Notes: generated by a model from the sequence alone, not told the origin. DNA of 6,944 bases from CF-96 sp028287605 (GCA_034666465.1 JAXDLT010000174.1:1-6944); one strand, 5' to 3'; numbered from the stretch's first letter, positions 1 to 6,243 are shown. A program made the numbers and translations.

Positions 1-265
1 CGATGGCCTGGTTGAACCTGGTCCCCTGGGCGCACGCCTGGAACAGCAGCGGCGAGACCCGGCTCACCGGGGTGGTGAAGCTGAAGTCGTTGAAGGTGGC
101 CTTGCCGGCGCCGGCACCGCCGCTGGCCGAGGTCTGGGTGACCGGGTGGACGGCGCTGATGTTGTACCCGGAGAGCTCGATCTCGTTCCTGTGGGTCGCG
201 TCCTGGCTCTCGCCCGCGACGCTGCCACCGGCGCTGACCAGCTTCATGAAGGCGTCAAATGCCAC
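1..265 (-). CDS. Hcp-family protein (type VI secretion tube-like), 3' end cut off by the window edge
   Basis: An 88-residue N-terminal part is visible, beginning VAFDAFMKLV and continuing through GESQDATHRNEIEL (residues 18-31), a Gly/Ala/Ser-rich linker (45-54), KATFNDFSFTTPVS (55-68) and SPLLFQACAQG (71-81). This is the Hcp pattern: an 'AFDAFLKI' first strand, a 'GES.D..H..EIE' block, then 'F.DF.FT..V...SP.LF.AC..G'. Hcp proteins form hexameric rings that stack into the type VI secretion tube. Similar proteins also occur in genomes with no known type VI apparatus, where their role is unclear. The GTG start at 265 has a GGAGG 9 nt upstream. It lies inside the end of the preceding gene (11-bp overlap), so translation is probably coupled. 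No signal peptide is visible. The family call is by eye from half the protein. Whether this is a structural tube subunit or a stand-alone Hcp-like protein cannot be told here. Confidence 0.82.
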   Translation of the reverse strand, partial: MAFDAFMKLVSAGGSVAGESQDATHRNEIELSGYNISAVHPVTQTSASGGAGAGKATFNDFSFTTPVSRVSPLLFQACAQGTRFNQAI

Positions 266-833
266 GCTGATGGTCCTCCGGGGCGATGAGCGTCTGGGTG
301 TAGCGGGCACATCCGTGCCCGCCGCCGGCGTCGGTCTGCTGCTCGGCGACGTAGCTGCCGGTCGCCCCCGCGTAGCGTCGGGTTCCCCCCACCACGGCGA
401 AGGCGCCGGTGCCCCAGGCGACCGCCGGGGCGGTGCCCATCGCCAGGATGGTGCCGCCGCGGAGTGAGAGGGTGTGCATCTCCACCGCGCCCACCGGGGA
501 GTCGTCGGAGGAGAGCGGCGCGGCGGTGCAGTGGGAGAGCCCGGTGAGGCTGCCGACCACCGTTCCCCGCGCGTCGACGAGGTCGGCGAGGAGGGTCAGC
601 CGCGCCCCGTTCTCGACCGGCATGCCCGGCCGCCCACCCACCGGCACCGCCCGCAGGTGGCGGGCGTGGAGGGTGACCGTGGTGGCGGTGCGCGGTGCCG
701 CCGGCAGCGGCAGCGGCAGCGGCAGCGGTTCGGCGCCGCCGTCGCGGGCCCGGCCGACGACCTCGAGCCCCACCGCGCCGGCGAGGAGTGCGACCCCGCT
801 CCTCAGCGCGCCGCGACGCGTCCACACGTTCAT
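255..833 (-). CDS. Tat-exported allene oxide cyclase-like / dirigent-type beta-barrel protein
   Basis: This is a 192-residue protein. The N-terminus has a twin-arginine signal (TRRGALR, residues 5-11), then a hydrophobic stretch (about 13-27) and a small-residue region where cleavage could occur (about 28-34), so the mature protein is probably extracytoplasmic. A Pro-Leu run (36-44) forms a linker. From about residue 50 the sequence alternates like a small beta-barrel. It ends in GGTILAMGTAP (126-136) and WGTGAFAVVGGTRRYAGATG (140-159), the signature of bacterial allene-oxide-cyclase-like barrels. Plant allene oxide cyclase makes jasmonate precursors, but the bacterial relatives have no established reaction, so no enzyme activity is claimed. 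Two cysteines (102 and 175) could pair after export. The ATG at 833 follows a purine-rich AGGGGGACGAG that abuts it, an acceptable but close ribosome site. The stop codon lies inside the Hcp-like gene. A good promoter match lies about 35 bp upstream. Confidence 0.8.
   Translation of the reverse strand: MNVWTRRGALRSGVALLAGAVGLEVVGRARDGGAEPLPLPLPLPAAPRTATTVTLHARHLRAVPVGGRPGMPVENGARLTLLADLVDARGTVVGSLTGLSHCTAAPLSSDDSPVGAVEMHTLSLRGGTILAMGTAPAVAWGTGAFAVVGGTRRYAGATGSYVAEQQTDAGGGHGCARYTQTLIAPEDHQRGI
703..728. repeat. Hexanucleotide tandem repeat, four copies of GGCAGC
   Basis: Four perfect consecutive copies of GGCAGC (703-726) are followed by a partial copy. On the coding strand they encode alternating Pro-Leu, the linker between the Tat signal and the barrel domain of the allene-oxide-cyclase-like protein. 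Each unit is two codons, so slippage would change linker length without shifting the frame. Confidence 0.85.
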
Positions 834-869
834 CTCGTCCCCCTGTCGCCCTGCCGGTGAGCGCGGCGG

Positions 870-899
870 AGCCTATCCAGGGGCTGACAGGACTGTCAA
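870..899 (-). promoter_or_regulatory. Putative sigma70-type promoter for the barrel protein / Hcp pair
   Basis: On the minus strand there is a perfect TTGACA (899-894), an 18-bp spacer and TAGGCT (875-870, fitting TAnnnT). Transcription would start near 863 and give a leader of about 30 nt before the ATG at 833. It is the only strong -35 match I noticed in this GC-rich spacer. The -10 is weak and the spacer is one base longer than ideal. Confidence 0.45.
885..898. promoter_or_regulatory. 14-bp palindrome overlapping the putative -35 box, candidate operator
   Basis: TGACAG-GA-CTGTCA is a perfect inverted repeat with 6-bp arms and a 2-bp centre. It covers most of the proposed -35 hexamer and the start of the spacer, a position where a bound dimeric repressor would block RNA polymerase. 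The arms are short, so chance is possible. No dedicated regulator gene sits beside it. Confidence 0.35.
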
Positions 900-924
900 C
901 CTGCACACGCATGGGCGGCGCGCG

Positions 925-937
925 CTCATGACATGAG
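925..937. promoter_or_regulatory. 13-bp palindrome between the SDR stop codon and the barrel-protein promoter
   Basis: CTCATG-A-CATGAG has perfect 6-bp arms around one base. It lies 7 bp past the SDR stop codon and about 26 bp upstream of the proposed -35 of the next unit. It lacks a GC-rich long stem and a T-tract, so it is not a convincing intrinsic terminator. An activator or repressor site is possible, as is chance. Confidence 0.25.
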
Positions 938-943
938 GTCCTG

Positions 944-1720
944 CTAGGGCGCCTGGATGATGCCGCCGTCGACGGGGATGGCCGCGCCGGTGACGTAGGA
1001 CGCGGCGGGCGACGAGAGGAACACGGCGACCCGCGCGAACTCCTCGGGCTCGCCGTAGCGGCGCAGCGGGATCGACTGCGCCTGCGCCTCCATCACCTGC
1101 TCGGCGGTCCGCCCCTCGGTGGCGCGGGCCTGTGCCAGCGCCACCGCGCGACCGGTGCGCACCATCCCCGGCATCAGCGTGTTGACGCGCACCGGTGCGA
1201 TCTCGGTGGCGAGCGACTTGGCGAGGCCGAGCACCGCGGCGCGGACCGCGTTGCTGAGCACCAGGGTGCCGATCGGCTGGCGGATCGAGAAGGAGGAGAT
1301 GAACAGCACGCTCGCCGCGTCGGAGCGCTCCAGCCACGGCAGCGCGGCGCGGACCAGCCGCACCGCACTCATCAGGGTGAGCTCGTGGGCCCGCTGCCAG
1401 GCGGCGTCGTCGAGCTGGCGGAAGACGCCCGGCGGGGGCCCGCCGGCGTTCACCACCAGGGCGTCGAGCCGGCCCAGCTCGCCGGCCACCGCCTCCAGGG
1501 CCGGCCCCGCCTGGGCGGCGTCGGAGAGGTCCGCGACCCGGGTGACGGCACGGATCCCGTGGGCGCGCGCCGCGTCCGCCGCCTCCTCCAGCGCGCCGGC
1601 GCCACGGGCGCACATCCCCACGTCTGCACCCTCGGCGGCGAAGCACTCGGCGGTCGCCCGCCCCATCCCCTGGCTCGACGCCGCCACGAAGGCGGCGCGG
1701 CCGCGCAGTCCCAGGTCCAC
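944..1720 (-). CDS. Atypical short-chain dehydrogenase/reductase (FabG-like fold, catalytic Tyr/Lys not conserved)
   Basis: This 258-residue protein has the full length and layout of a classical SDR. It shows a cofactor loop ASSQGMG (14-20), acidic ADL (63-65), NAGGPPPG (91-98), the active-site serine strand ISS (141-143), PGMVRTG (184-190) and a C-terminal SYVTGAAIPVDGG (241-253). Two departures stand out. The first glycine of the TGxxxGxG nucleotide motif is alanine. Where YxxxK should lie the sequence is LVLSNAVRAAV (153-163), with neither Tyr nor Lys. This resembles the known FabG-like SDR subgroup that carries the NAGGPPPG block but imperfect cofactor and catalytic motifs. It may bind NAD(P)(H) without the usual mechanism, and its substrate is unknown. 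The GTG start at 1720 follows the DUF2127 stop by 13 bp but has no clear Shine-Dalgarno, so reinitiation is likely. It is the last gene of the operon. Confidence 0.88.
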   Translation of the reverse strand: MDLGLRGRAAFVAASSQGMGRATAECFAAEGADVGMCARGAGALEEAADAARAHGIRAVTRVADLSDAAQAGPALEAVAGELGRLDALVVNAGGPPPGVFRQLDDAAWQRAHELTLMSAVRLVRAALPWLERSDAASVLFISSFSIRQPIGTLVLSNAVRAAVLGLAKSLATEIAPVRVNTLMPGMVRTGRAVALAQARATEGRTAEQVMEAQAQSIPLRRYGEPEEFARVAVFLSSPAASYVTGAAIPVDGGIIQAP

Positions 1721-1733
1721 GGCGGGAGTATGC

Positions 1734-2270
1734 CTACGCCGCCGCCGTCTCCGCGGACCGCGGCCGCTCCATGAAGAGCCGCTTGCGCCACACCAGGTAG
1801 ACGACGATGGCGATGTTCACCAGCAGTGCGACCGCCTTCAGCGGGGTCGGGCGGTGGATCACCTCGGAGATCTCGAGGGGGAGGAAGGCCGAGGTGGCGA
1901 GCACCACCAGGTACTCCGCCCAGCGCCTGCGGAGCACCAGCCCCACGCCCTCGACGCACTCCAGCAGCCCGTAGAGGATGGCGGCGACGCCGATGGCGTC
2001 GGGATGCGAGCCGAGGCGGTCGAGCACCCAGGTGAGCGCGCGCCGCCAGAGGTGCCGGCCGGGCTCGAGGGCGAGCTGCACCTGGAGGTCGTTGACCCGC
2101 TGGTGCAGGTCGGTCCTGGCACCGGCGACGACCAGGACGATGCCGCCCACGAGCAGCACCGACCCCTTGAGGAAGCGCTCCAGGATGATCAGGCGGATGA
2201 CCCCGTCCACCTCGATCTCGCGGGTCATCTCCCAGCGCAGCCACGCGAGCAGGGCGCGCAGCCGGCGCAC
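1734..2270 (-). CDS. DUF2127 family integral membrane protein
   Basis: This 178-residue protein has four likely membrane segments (about 36-52, 94-112, 116-136 and 145-163). The C-terminal half matches the DUF2127 pattern closely: LYGLLECVEGVGL (99-111), then RRWAEY (115-120), then FLPLEISEV (129-137), then NIAIVVYLVWRKR (152-164). LERFLKGSVLL (30-40) opens the domain. The first 25 residues, rich in Arg and Trp, are extra to the core. Between segments 1 and 2 lies a soluble stretch (about 53-92). The family has no established biochemical role. The GTG start directly abuts the TGA of the phosphatidyltransferase gene (TGAGTG), with a GGTGGA a few bases upstream. That arrangement implies coupled translation and roughly matched expression. 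An accessory role in inositol-lipid synthesis or transport is an inference from position only. Confidence 0.85.
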   Translation of the reverse strand: MRRLRALLAWLRWEMTREIEVDGVIRLIILERFLKGSVLLVGGIVLVVAGARTDLHQRVNDLQVQLALEPGRHLWRRALTWVLDRLGSHPDAIGVAAILYGLLECVEGVGLVLRRRWAEYLVVLATSAFLPLEISEVIHRPTPLKAVALLVNIAIVVYLVWRKRLFMERPRSAETAAA

Positions 2271-2870
2271 TCAGTCCACCGCCGCGGTCTGCCGCGACTG
2301 CCGCCACACGAACCAGATGCGCTGCACCGCGGTGATGTTGGTGAGCAGGGCGAGGATCCAGAGCACGGGGAGCAGCAGCGGCGGGACCAGGAGGCCGATC
2401 ACGGTGAACACCACCCGCTCGGGCCGGGCGAGCAGGCCTCCGTCGCAGACGAAGCCGAGCGACTGCGCCCGGGCACGCACGTACGACACCAGCAGCGAGC
2501 CGGTGAGCGCGGCCATCACCAGCATCGGCTCGACGGTGTGGTGGCCGTTGAACAGGTAGTACCAGAGCAGCCCGATGTAGGTGAAGCCCTCCGCATAGCG
2601 GTCGGTGGTGGAGTCGAGGAAGGCGCCGTAGCGGTACACCTTGCCGGTCACCCGGGCGACGGCTCCGTCGAGGACGTCGAAGAGGCTCGCCAGCAGCAGG
2701 ACGACGCCGCCGACGATGAGATGGCCGGTGGCGATGAGCACACCGCTGAGCGCGTTGATCACCAGGCCCGTCACGGTGAGCGTGTTGGGACTGACGCGGT
2801 CGAGGCCGAGCACCCTGACCAGGCGGCGGGCGCCGGCCCTAACCCAGTCCTGGAACCGAGTCGTGAACAC
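2271..2870 (-). CDS. CDP-alcohol phosphatidyltransferase, probable phosphatidylinositol phosphate synthase (PgsA1 type)
   Basis: This 199-residue membrane enzyme contains the full class I motif D-x2-D-G-x2-A-R-x8-G-x3-D-x3-D: D65, D68, G69, A72, R73, G82, D86 and D90. The aspartates bind two metal ions, and the last is the presumed base that activates the acceptor hydroxyl. About six hydrophobic segments follow SPNTLTVTGL (27-36). SYVRARAQSLG (129-139) and ARPERVVF (148-155) closely match the blocks of actinobacterial enzymes that bind the inositol phosphate headgroup, although the lysine often seen in SYxKARAE is arginine here. The predicted reaction is CDP-diacylglycerol plus L-myo-inositol-1-phosphate to phosphatidylinositol phosphate plus CMP. 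Co-location with ino1 supports this over phosphatidylglycerol-phosphate synthase. The GTG at 2870 puts the start 32 bp inside the glycosyltransferase gene. An internal GTG (V20) would remove the N-terminal helix and is less likely. Confidence 0.88.
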   Translation of the reverse strand: MFTTRFQDWVRAGARRLVRVLGLDRVSPNTLTVTGLVINALSGVLIATGHLIVGGVVLLLASLFDVLDGAVARVTGKVYRYGAFLDSTTDRYAEGFTYIGLLWYYLFNGHHTVEPMLVMAALTGSLLVSYVRARAQSLGFVCDGGLLARPERVVFTVIGLLVPPLLLPVLWILALLTNITAVQRIWFVWRQSRQTAAVD

Positions 2871-4008
2871 CGGCAGCCACCATGTGCAGGCGCGCCCGGG
2901 CGCGCGCCTCCGAATAGACCTCGAGGACCGCGTCGACGATGCGCGCCCAGTCGTACCGTCGGGAGGTGAGCAGACCCTGCTCCGCGAGGCCGCGGGAGGC
3001 CACGGGGTCGCCGAGCAGGTCGAGGATGGCCCGCGCCCACGCGTCGGGTTCGTCGCGGGGAAGCAGCATCCCGTCCCGCCCGGTGCTGATCACCTGGCGG
3101 AACCCGGGGATGTCGGAGGCGAGCACCGGCACGCCGCTCGACATCGCCTCGAGGAGCACGATGCCGAAGCTCTCGCCGCCCAGCGCCGGCGAGCAGAAGA
3201 TGTCGGCGGAGGTGTAGCAGCGGGGCAGCAGCGCCGACTCGACGTGACCGAGGAAGGTGACGTCGGGGATGCCCTCGGACTCGACGTAGCGCTCGTAGCC
3301 CCAGCGCATCGCGCCGTCGCCGACCACCACCAGGCGCACGTCGTGGCGGCGGCGGCGCACCTCGGCGTAGGCGTCGAGCAGCGTCGGCAGGCCCTTGCGC
3401 TGCTCCAGCCGGCCGACGAAGAGCAGGGTCGCCCTGCCCGGGGTGCGCAGCGCGTCGAGCGGCTCGAGCCCGGTGTGGAAGCGGGAGGTGTCGATGCCGT
3501 TGGGGACGACGTGGTAGTCGCCCGCGAAGTAGCGGCTCACGAAGTCGCGCGCCGGCGCGCTCACCGCGATGCAGGAGTGCAGCCGCTTGAAGTACCGCTT
3601 CAGGAAGGGGCGCCCGTAGTAGTAGCCGAGGTTGCGGCGCTGGAAGGCGTGGAAGGTGCCCACGTTGGCGCCGCGGTGGAAGCGGAGCACGGTGATCGGC
3701 AGCGCCGGCACCAGCGGCTCGTGGTAGTGGACGACGTCGAAGCCCTCGGCGTCGAGCAGCTGGCGCACCCGGCGCACCAGGTGGAAGCTCAGCGCGATCC
3801 GCGCCACCGAGCCGTTCCCCGGCATCGGCACGCTGCGGCCGATGCGCACGTAGCCGGGGATGTCGTTGTCGTCGTCGACCTCGTTGCTCGGCGCCATCAC
3901 CGTGACCGGGTGGTCGCGGGAGCGCAGCTCGGCGGCGAGGTGGCGGACGTGCTCGCTCACCCCACCCGGATGGGTGTAGTCGTACGGCGAGACCAGGCAG
4001 ATCTTCAC
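2839..4008 (-). CDS. GT4 glycosyltransferase, PimA-like phosphatidylinositol alpha-mannosyltransferase
   Basis: This 389-residue enzyme has the two-Rossmann GT-B fold and closely follows mycobacterial PimA in order and length. The N-terminal domain has VSPYDYTHPGGVSEHV (6-21), whose Gly-Gly-Val loop contacts the sugar nucleotide. It also has VPMPGNGSVAR (60-70), DVVHYHEP (91-98) and TFHAFQ (118-123). The C-terminal domain has VPNGID (168-173), FVGRLEQRKGL (197-207, with R200 and K205 placed to bind GDP phosphates) and LGGESFGIVLLEA (276-288), which contains the E-x7-E motif (E279, E287). The predicted reaction transfers mannose from GDP-mannose to the inositol of phosphatidylinositol at the inner membrane face. 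PIM production has not been shown, and another sugar or acceptor is possible. The GTG start shares GTGA with the acyltransferase stop, and a GGTGG lies about 6 nt upstream. Reading open further upstream (to 4569) is a shadow of the acyltransferase gene. Confidence 0.9.
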   Translation of the reverse strand: MKICLVSPYDYTHPGGVSEHVRHLAAELRSRDHPVTVMAPSNEVDDDNDIPGYVRIGRSVPMPGNGSVARIALSFHLVRRVRQLLDAEGFDVVHYHEPLVPALPITVLRFHRGANVGTFHAFQRRNLGYYYGRPFLKRYFKRLHSCIAVSAPARDFVSRYFAGDYHVVPNGIDTSRFHTGLEPLDALRTPGRATLLFVGRLEQRKGLPTLLDAYAEVRRRRHDVRLVVVGDGAMRWGYERYVESEGIPDVTFLGHVESALLPRCYTSADIFCSPALGGESFGIVLLEAMSSGVPVLASDIPGFRQVISTGRDGMLLPRDEPDAWARAILDLLGDPVASRGLAEQGLLTSRRYDWARIVDAVLEVYSEARARARLHMVAAGVHDSVPGLG

Positions 4009-5009
4009 GGCGCCACCGCCGCGGCGCGCCCGTTGGCGGCGGGGACGGCGGGCCACAGCTCGTCGAGCACGTGCCACTGGTCGGGGCTCTCGCGGATCAC
4101 CCTCTCGAGCAGCCGGAGCACCTCGGAGGCGATCCGACGCACCTCGGGGCCGCGCTCGGCGGTGGCGTCGTAGACCACCTCGGGGTAGCACTGGCCGATG
4201 ATGTCGTCGCCGTCGCGCAGCAGCACGATGGGCACGATCGCGGCGCCGGTGCGGATCGCCACCTCGACCACCCCGACGGGGATGGGCACGGGCGCACCGA
4301 AGAAGGGCAGCGGCTCGCCGGTCCCGGCGAGGTCGCGGTCGAGGGCCATCGCCACCATGCCGTTGGCGCGCAGCACCCGGTAGACGTCGCGCAGCGCCGA
4401 CGCCCCCAGCCGCCGGGCGGTGTCGGAGCCGGCGGCGCGCATCGAGGCCAGGTCGATGGGGATGACCTGCACCCCGAAGCGGTTGCGCGCCGCCACGATG
4501 CGGTCGAAGAGCGGCTGCGGCCGCAGCACCTCGGCGAGCACCGCCATCTGCCCGAAGCGCTGGTTCCATGCCGCCAGCCCCAGCTCCCAGGAGCCGAGGT
4601 GGAGGGAGACGATCACCACGCCCCGGCCGCGCCGCTGGGGCCCGAGCAGGTACTCGGTGTCGGCGGGGTGCACGCGGGACGTGATCCTCTCGCCCCGCAG
4701 CCCCATCTCCATGACGTCGACCCAGCAGTGCGCCAGGTTGTGGACGTTGGCCCGCAGCACCCGGCGCAGGGTGCGCTCGTCGACGTCGGGGAGGACGTGG
4801 CGGAGGTTGGAGCGCAGCGCCGCGAAGTGCCCGGGGCGCAGGGTGAGCACGGTGCCCGCCAGCGCGCCGCCGAGCGCGTAGGCGGCGCGGTGGGGGAGCA
4901 TCCGCACCACCGCCTCGCCCGCCCGGTACGCGTGATAGGGCAGCATCCGCTGCCGCGGCGTGCGGACCGGGAGCCCCTCCCGGCCCGCCGCCACCACCGG
5001 TCCCGCCAC
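4005..5009 (-). CDS. LPLAT-family acyltransferase (HtrB/PatA type), probable PIM acyltransferase
   Basis: This protein of up to 334 residues belongs to the lysophospholipid/lipid A acyltransferase fold. SLHLGSWELG (135-144) holds the catalytic H-x4-E pair (H137, E142). ALDRDLAGTG (222-231) and PFFGAPVPIPVG (235-246) match the substrate-channel blocks, and PDQWHVLDELWP (309-320) is the usual C-terminal signature. Early residues 43-57 are hydrophobic and could anchor the protein to the inner membrane face. In mycobacteria the relative PatA acylates the mannose that PimA adds, and the gene sits between pgsA1 and pimA. Here it lies immediately before the PimA-like gene, overlapping by 4 bp. The start is uncertain: GTG 5009 is 7 bp after ino1 but has a poor ribosome site, GTG 4997 is possible, and ATG 4946 (MLPYHAYRAG) is where recognisable family sequence begins. 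The first 21 residues may therefore be untranslated. Confidence 0.87.
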   Translation of the reverse strand: MAGPVVAAGREGLPVRTPRQRMLPYHAYRAGEAVVRMLPHRAAYALGGALAGTVLTLRPGHFAALRSNLRHVLPDVDERTLRRVLRANVHNLAHCWVDVMEMGLRGERITSRVHPADTEYLLGPQRRGRGVVIVSLHLGSWELGLAAWNQRFGQMAVLAEVLRPQPLFDRIVAARNRFGVQVIPIDLASMRAAGSDTARRLGASALRDVYRVLRANGMVAMALDRDLAGTGEPLPFFGAPVPIPVGVVEVAIRTGAAIVPIVLLRDGDDIIGQCYPEVVYDATAERGPEVRRIASEVLRLLERVIRESPDQWHVLDELWPAVPAANGRAAAVAP

Positions 5010-5016
5010 CGGTGGG

Positions 5017-6207
5017 TCAGCCGACCGCCGGCGGTACGACCGCCTCGTCGAGCTCTGTCGTGTGCCTGCCGTTGGCCTCGGCCGTCTGCGGCTCGTGGCG
5101 CTCGGCCCGGACCGCCTGGCGGCGCAGCGTCGCCTGGGCCTCGGCGATGAAGTCGGCGGTCTGCTCGCGGGCGACGTTGTCCGAGGTCTGGTGCGGCGGC
5201 GACTTCATGAAGTACGCCGAGGGGCCGTCGAGCGCGCCGCTCTGCCCGGTGTCGAGGGCGAGCTTGCAGCAGCGCACCGCGTCGATGACGATGCCCGCGC
5301 TGTTCGGCGAGTCGTGGACCTCGAGCTTGAGCTCGACGTTGAGGGGCACGTCGCCGAAGGAGCGGCCCTCCAGCCGGATGTACGCCCACTTGCGGTCGCT
5401 CAGCCAGGGCACGTAGTCGGAGGGGCCGATGTGGACGCTGTCCTTGGGGATGGGATGGTCGAGCTGCGAGACCACGCTGTTGGTCTTGCTGATCTTCTTG
5501 CTGAGCAGCCGCTCGCGCTCGAGCATGTTGAGGAAGTCGGTGTTGCCGCCGAAGTTCAGCTGGTAGGTGTTCTCCAGCTTCACGCCGCGCTCGCGGAACA
5601 GCCGGGTGAGCACCCGGTGGATGATGGTCGCGCCCACCTGCGACTTGATGTCGTCGCCGATGATCGGGACGCCCCGCTGCTCGAAGCGCCTGCGCCAGTA
5701 CTCCTCGCGGGCGATGAACACCGGCATGCAGTTCACCATCGCGCAGCCGGCGGTGAGGATCTGCTCCGTGTACCACTTGGTGGCGGTCTCGCTGCCCACC
5801 GGCAGGTAGTTGACGACCACGTCGGTGCCGGTGTCCTTGAGGATGCCGACGATGTCGGCGGTCGACCCCGGCGCCTTGGTGATCACCTCGCTGAGGTACT
5901 TGCCGAGGCCGTCGTGGGTCATGCCGCGCTGCACCACCACGTCGGTGGCGGGCACCTCGGAGAACTTCACGGTGTTGTTCTGGCCGCACCAGATCGCCTC
6001 GCTCAGCTCCCTGCCCACCTTGGTGGCGTCGATGTCGAACGCGGCGGAGAACTCGATGTCGCTGATGTGGTAGCCGCCCAGGTCGACGTGCATCAGGCCG
6101 GGAACGAAGTCACCCGGGTCCGCGTGCTTGTAGTACTCCACCCCCTGCACGAACGAGGAGGCGCAGTTGCCGACCCCGACGACTGCCACCCGGACCTTCT
6201 TGCTCAT
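5017..6207 (-). CDS. ino1: Inositol-3-phosphate synthase (myo-inositol-1-phosphate synthase), NAD-dependent
   Basis: This 396-residue cytosolic enzyme converts D-glucose-6-phosphate to 1L-myo-inositol-1-phosphate (EC 5.5.1.4) through an NAD-bound redox cycle, supplying the headgroup for inositol lipids. The NAD-binding domain begins VGVGNCASS (10-18). Conserved family blocks follow in order: NYLPVGSE (133-140), CAMVNCMPVFIA (155-166), GDDIKSQVGATIIHR (184-198), NFGGNTDF (218-225), KKISKTN (237-243), HIGPSDYVPWL (259-269) and DSPNSAGIVIDAVRCCK (299-315). This compact form, without the eukaryotic N-terminal extension, is the actinobacterial and archaeal type. The tail after about residue 360 is polar and poorly conserved and makes the protein slightly longer than the mycobacterial one. 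An ATG at 6213 is also in frame. I chose ATG 6207 because AGAGGA (6221-6216) lies 8 nt before it but only 2 nt before the other. The gene follows the regulator by about 30 bp. Confidence 0.95.
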   Translation of the reverse strand: MSKKVRVAVVGVGNCASSFVQGVEYYKHADPGDFVPGLMHVDLGGYHISDIEFSAAFDIDATKVGRELSEAIWCGQNNTVKFSEVPATDVVVQRGMTHDGLGKYLSEVITKAPGSTADIVGILKDTGTDVVVNYLPVGSETATKWYTEQILTAGCAMVNCMPVFIAREEYWRRRFEQRGVPIIGDDIKSQVGATIIHRVLTRLFRERGVKLENTYQLNFGGNTDFLNMLERERLLSKKISKTNSVVSQLDHPIPKDSVHIGPSDYVPWLSDRKWAYIRLEGRSFGDVPLNVELKLEVHDSPNSAGIVIDAVRCCKLALDTGQSGALDGPSAYFMKSPPHQTSDNVAREQTADFIAEAQATLRRQAVRAERHEPQTAEANGRHTTELDEAVVPPAVG

Positions 6208-6215
6208 CGGCATGT

Positions 6216-6221
6216 TCCTCT
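6216..6221 (-). promoter_or_regulatory. Shine-Dalgarno deciding the ino1 start
   Basis: AGAGGA on the minus strand, inside a purine-rich run, sits 8 nt before ATG 6207 and only 2 nt before the in-frame ATG 6213. The spacing favours 6207, though a purine stretch slightly further upstream could serve 6213. Confidence 0.55.
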
Positions 6222-6243
6222 TCTTCTCGTCTCTATTCTCTGG

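Noticed and set aside
244..912. 222-codon minus-strand frame over the barrel-protein gene
   Set aside because: Arg/Gly-rich shadow. The real frame has the Tat signal and barrel motifs and a better start.
834..943. Intrinsic terminator for the operon
   Set aside because: The only hairpin near the SDR stop has 6-bp arms and no T-tract. Read-through or a factor-dependent stop is equally possible.
1119..2969. 616-codon plus-strand open frame
   Set aside because: It runs antisense across the SDR, DUF2127 and phosphatidyltransferase genes, which have clear family motifs. Its product is low-complexity Arg/Ala/Ser and His/Asp-rich sequence typical of GC-rich shadow frames.
2641..4173. 510-codon plus-strand open frame
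   Set aside because: Antisense to the PimA-like gene, with compositionally biased Ala/Val/His/Arg-rich translation and no recognisable domain.
4009..4569. Possible 187-residue N-terminal extension of the PimA-like protein
   Set aside because: The extension is Arg/Ala-rich and overlaps the acyltransferase catalytic region in another frame. The GTG at 4008 gives a PimA-length protein starting at the first Rossmann strand.
4613..5989. 458-codon minus-strand open frame in another frame over ino1
   Set aside because: Arg/His/Gly-rich translation overlapping the fully conserved ino1 frame, so it is a shadow. No frameshift in ino1 is needed to explain it.
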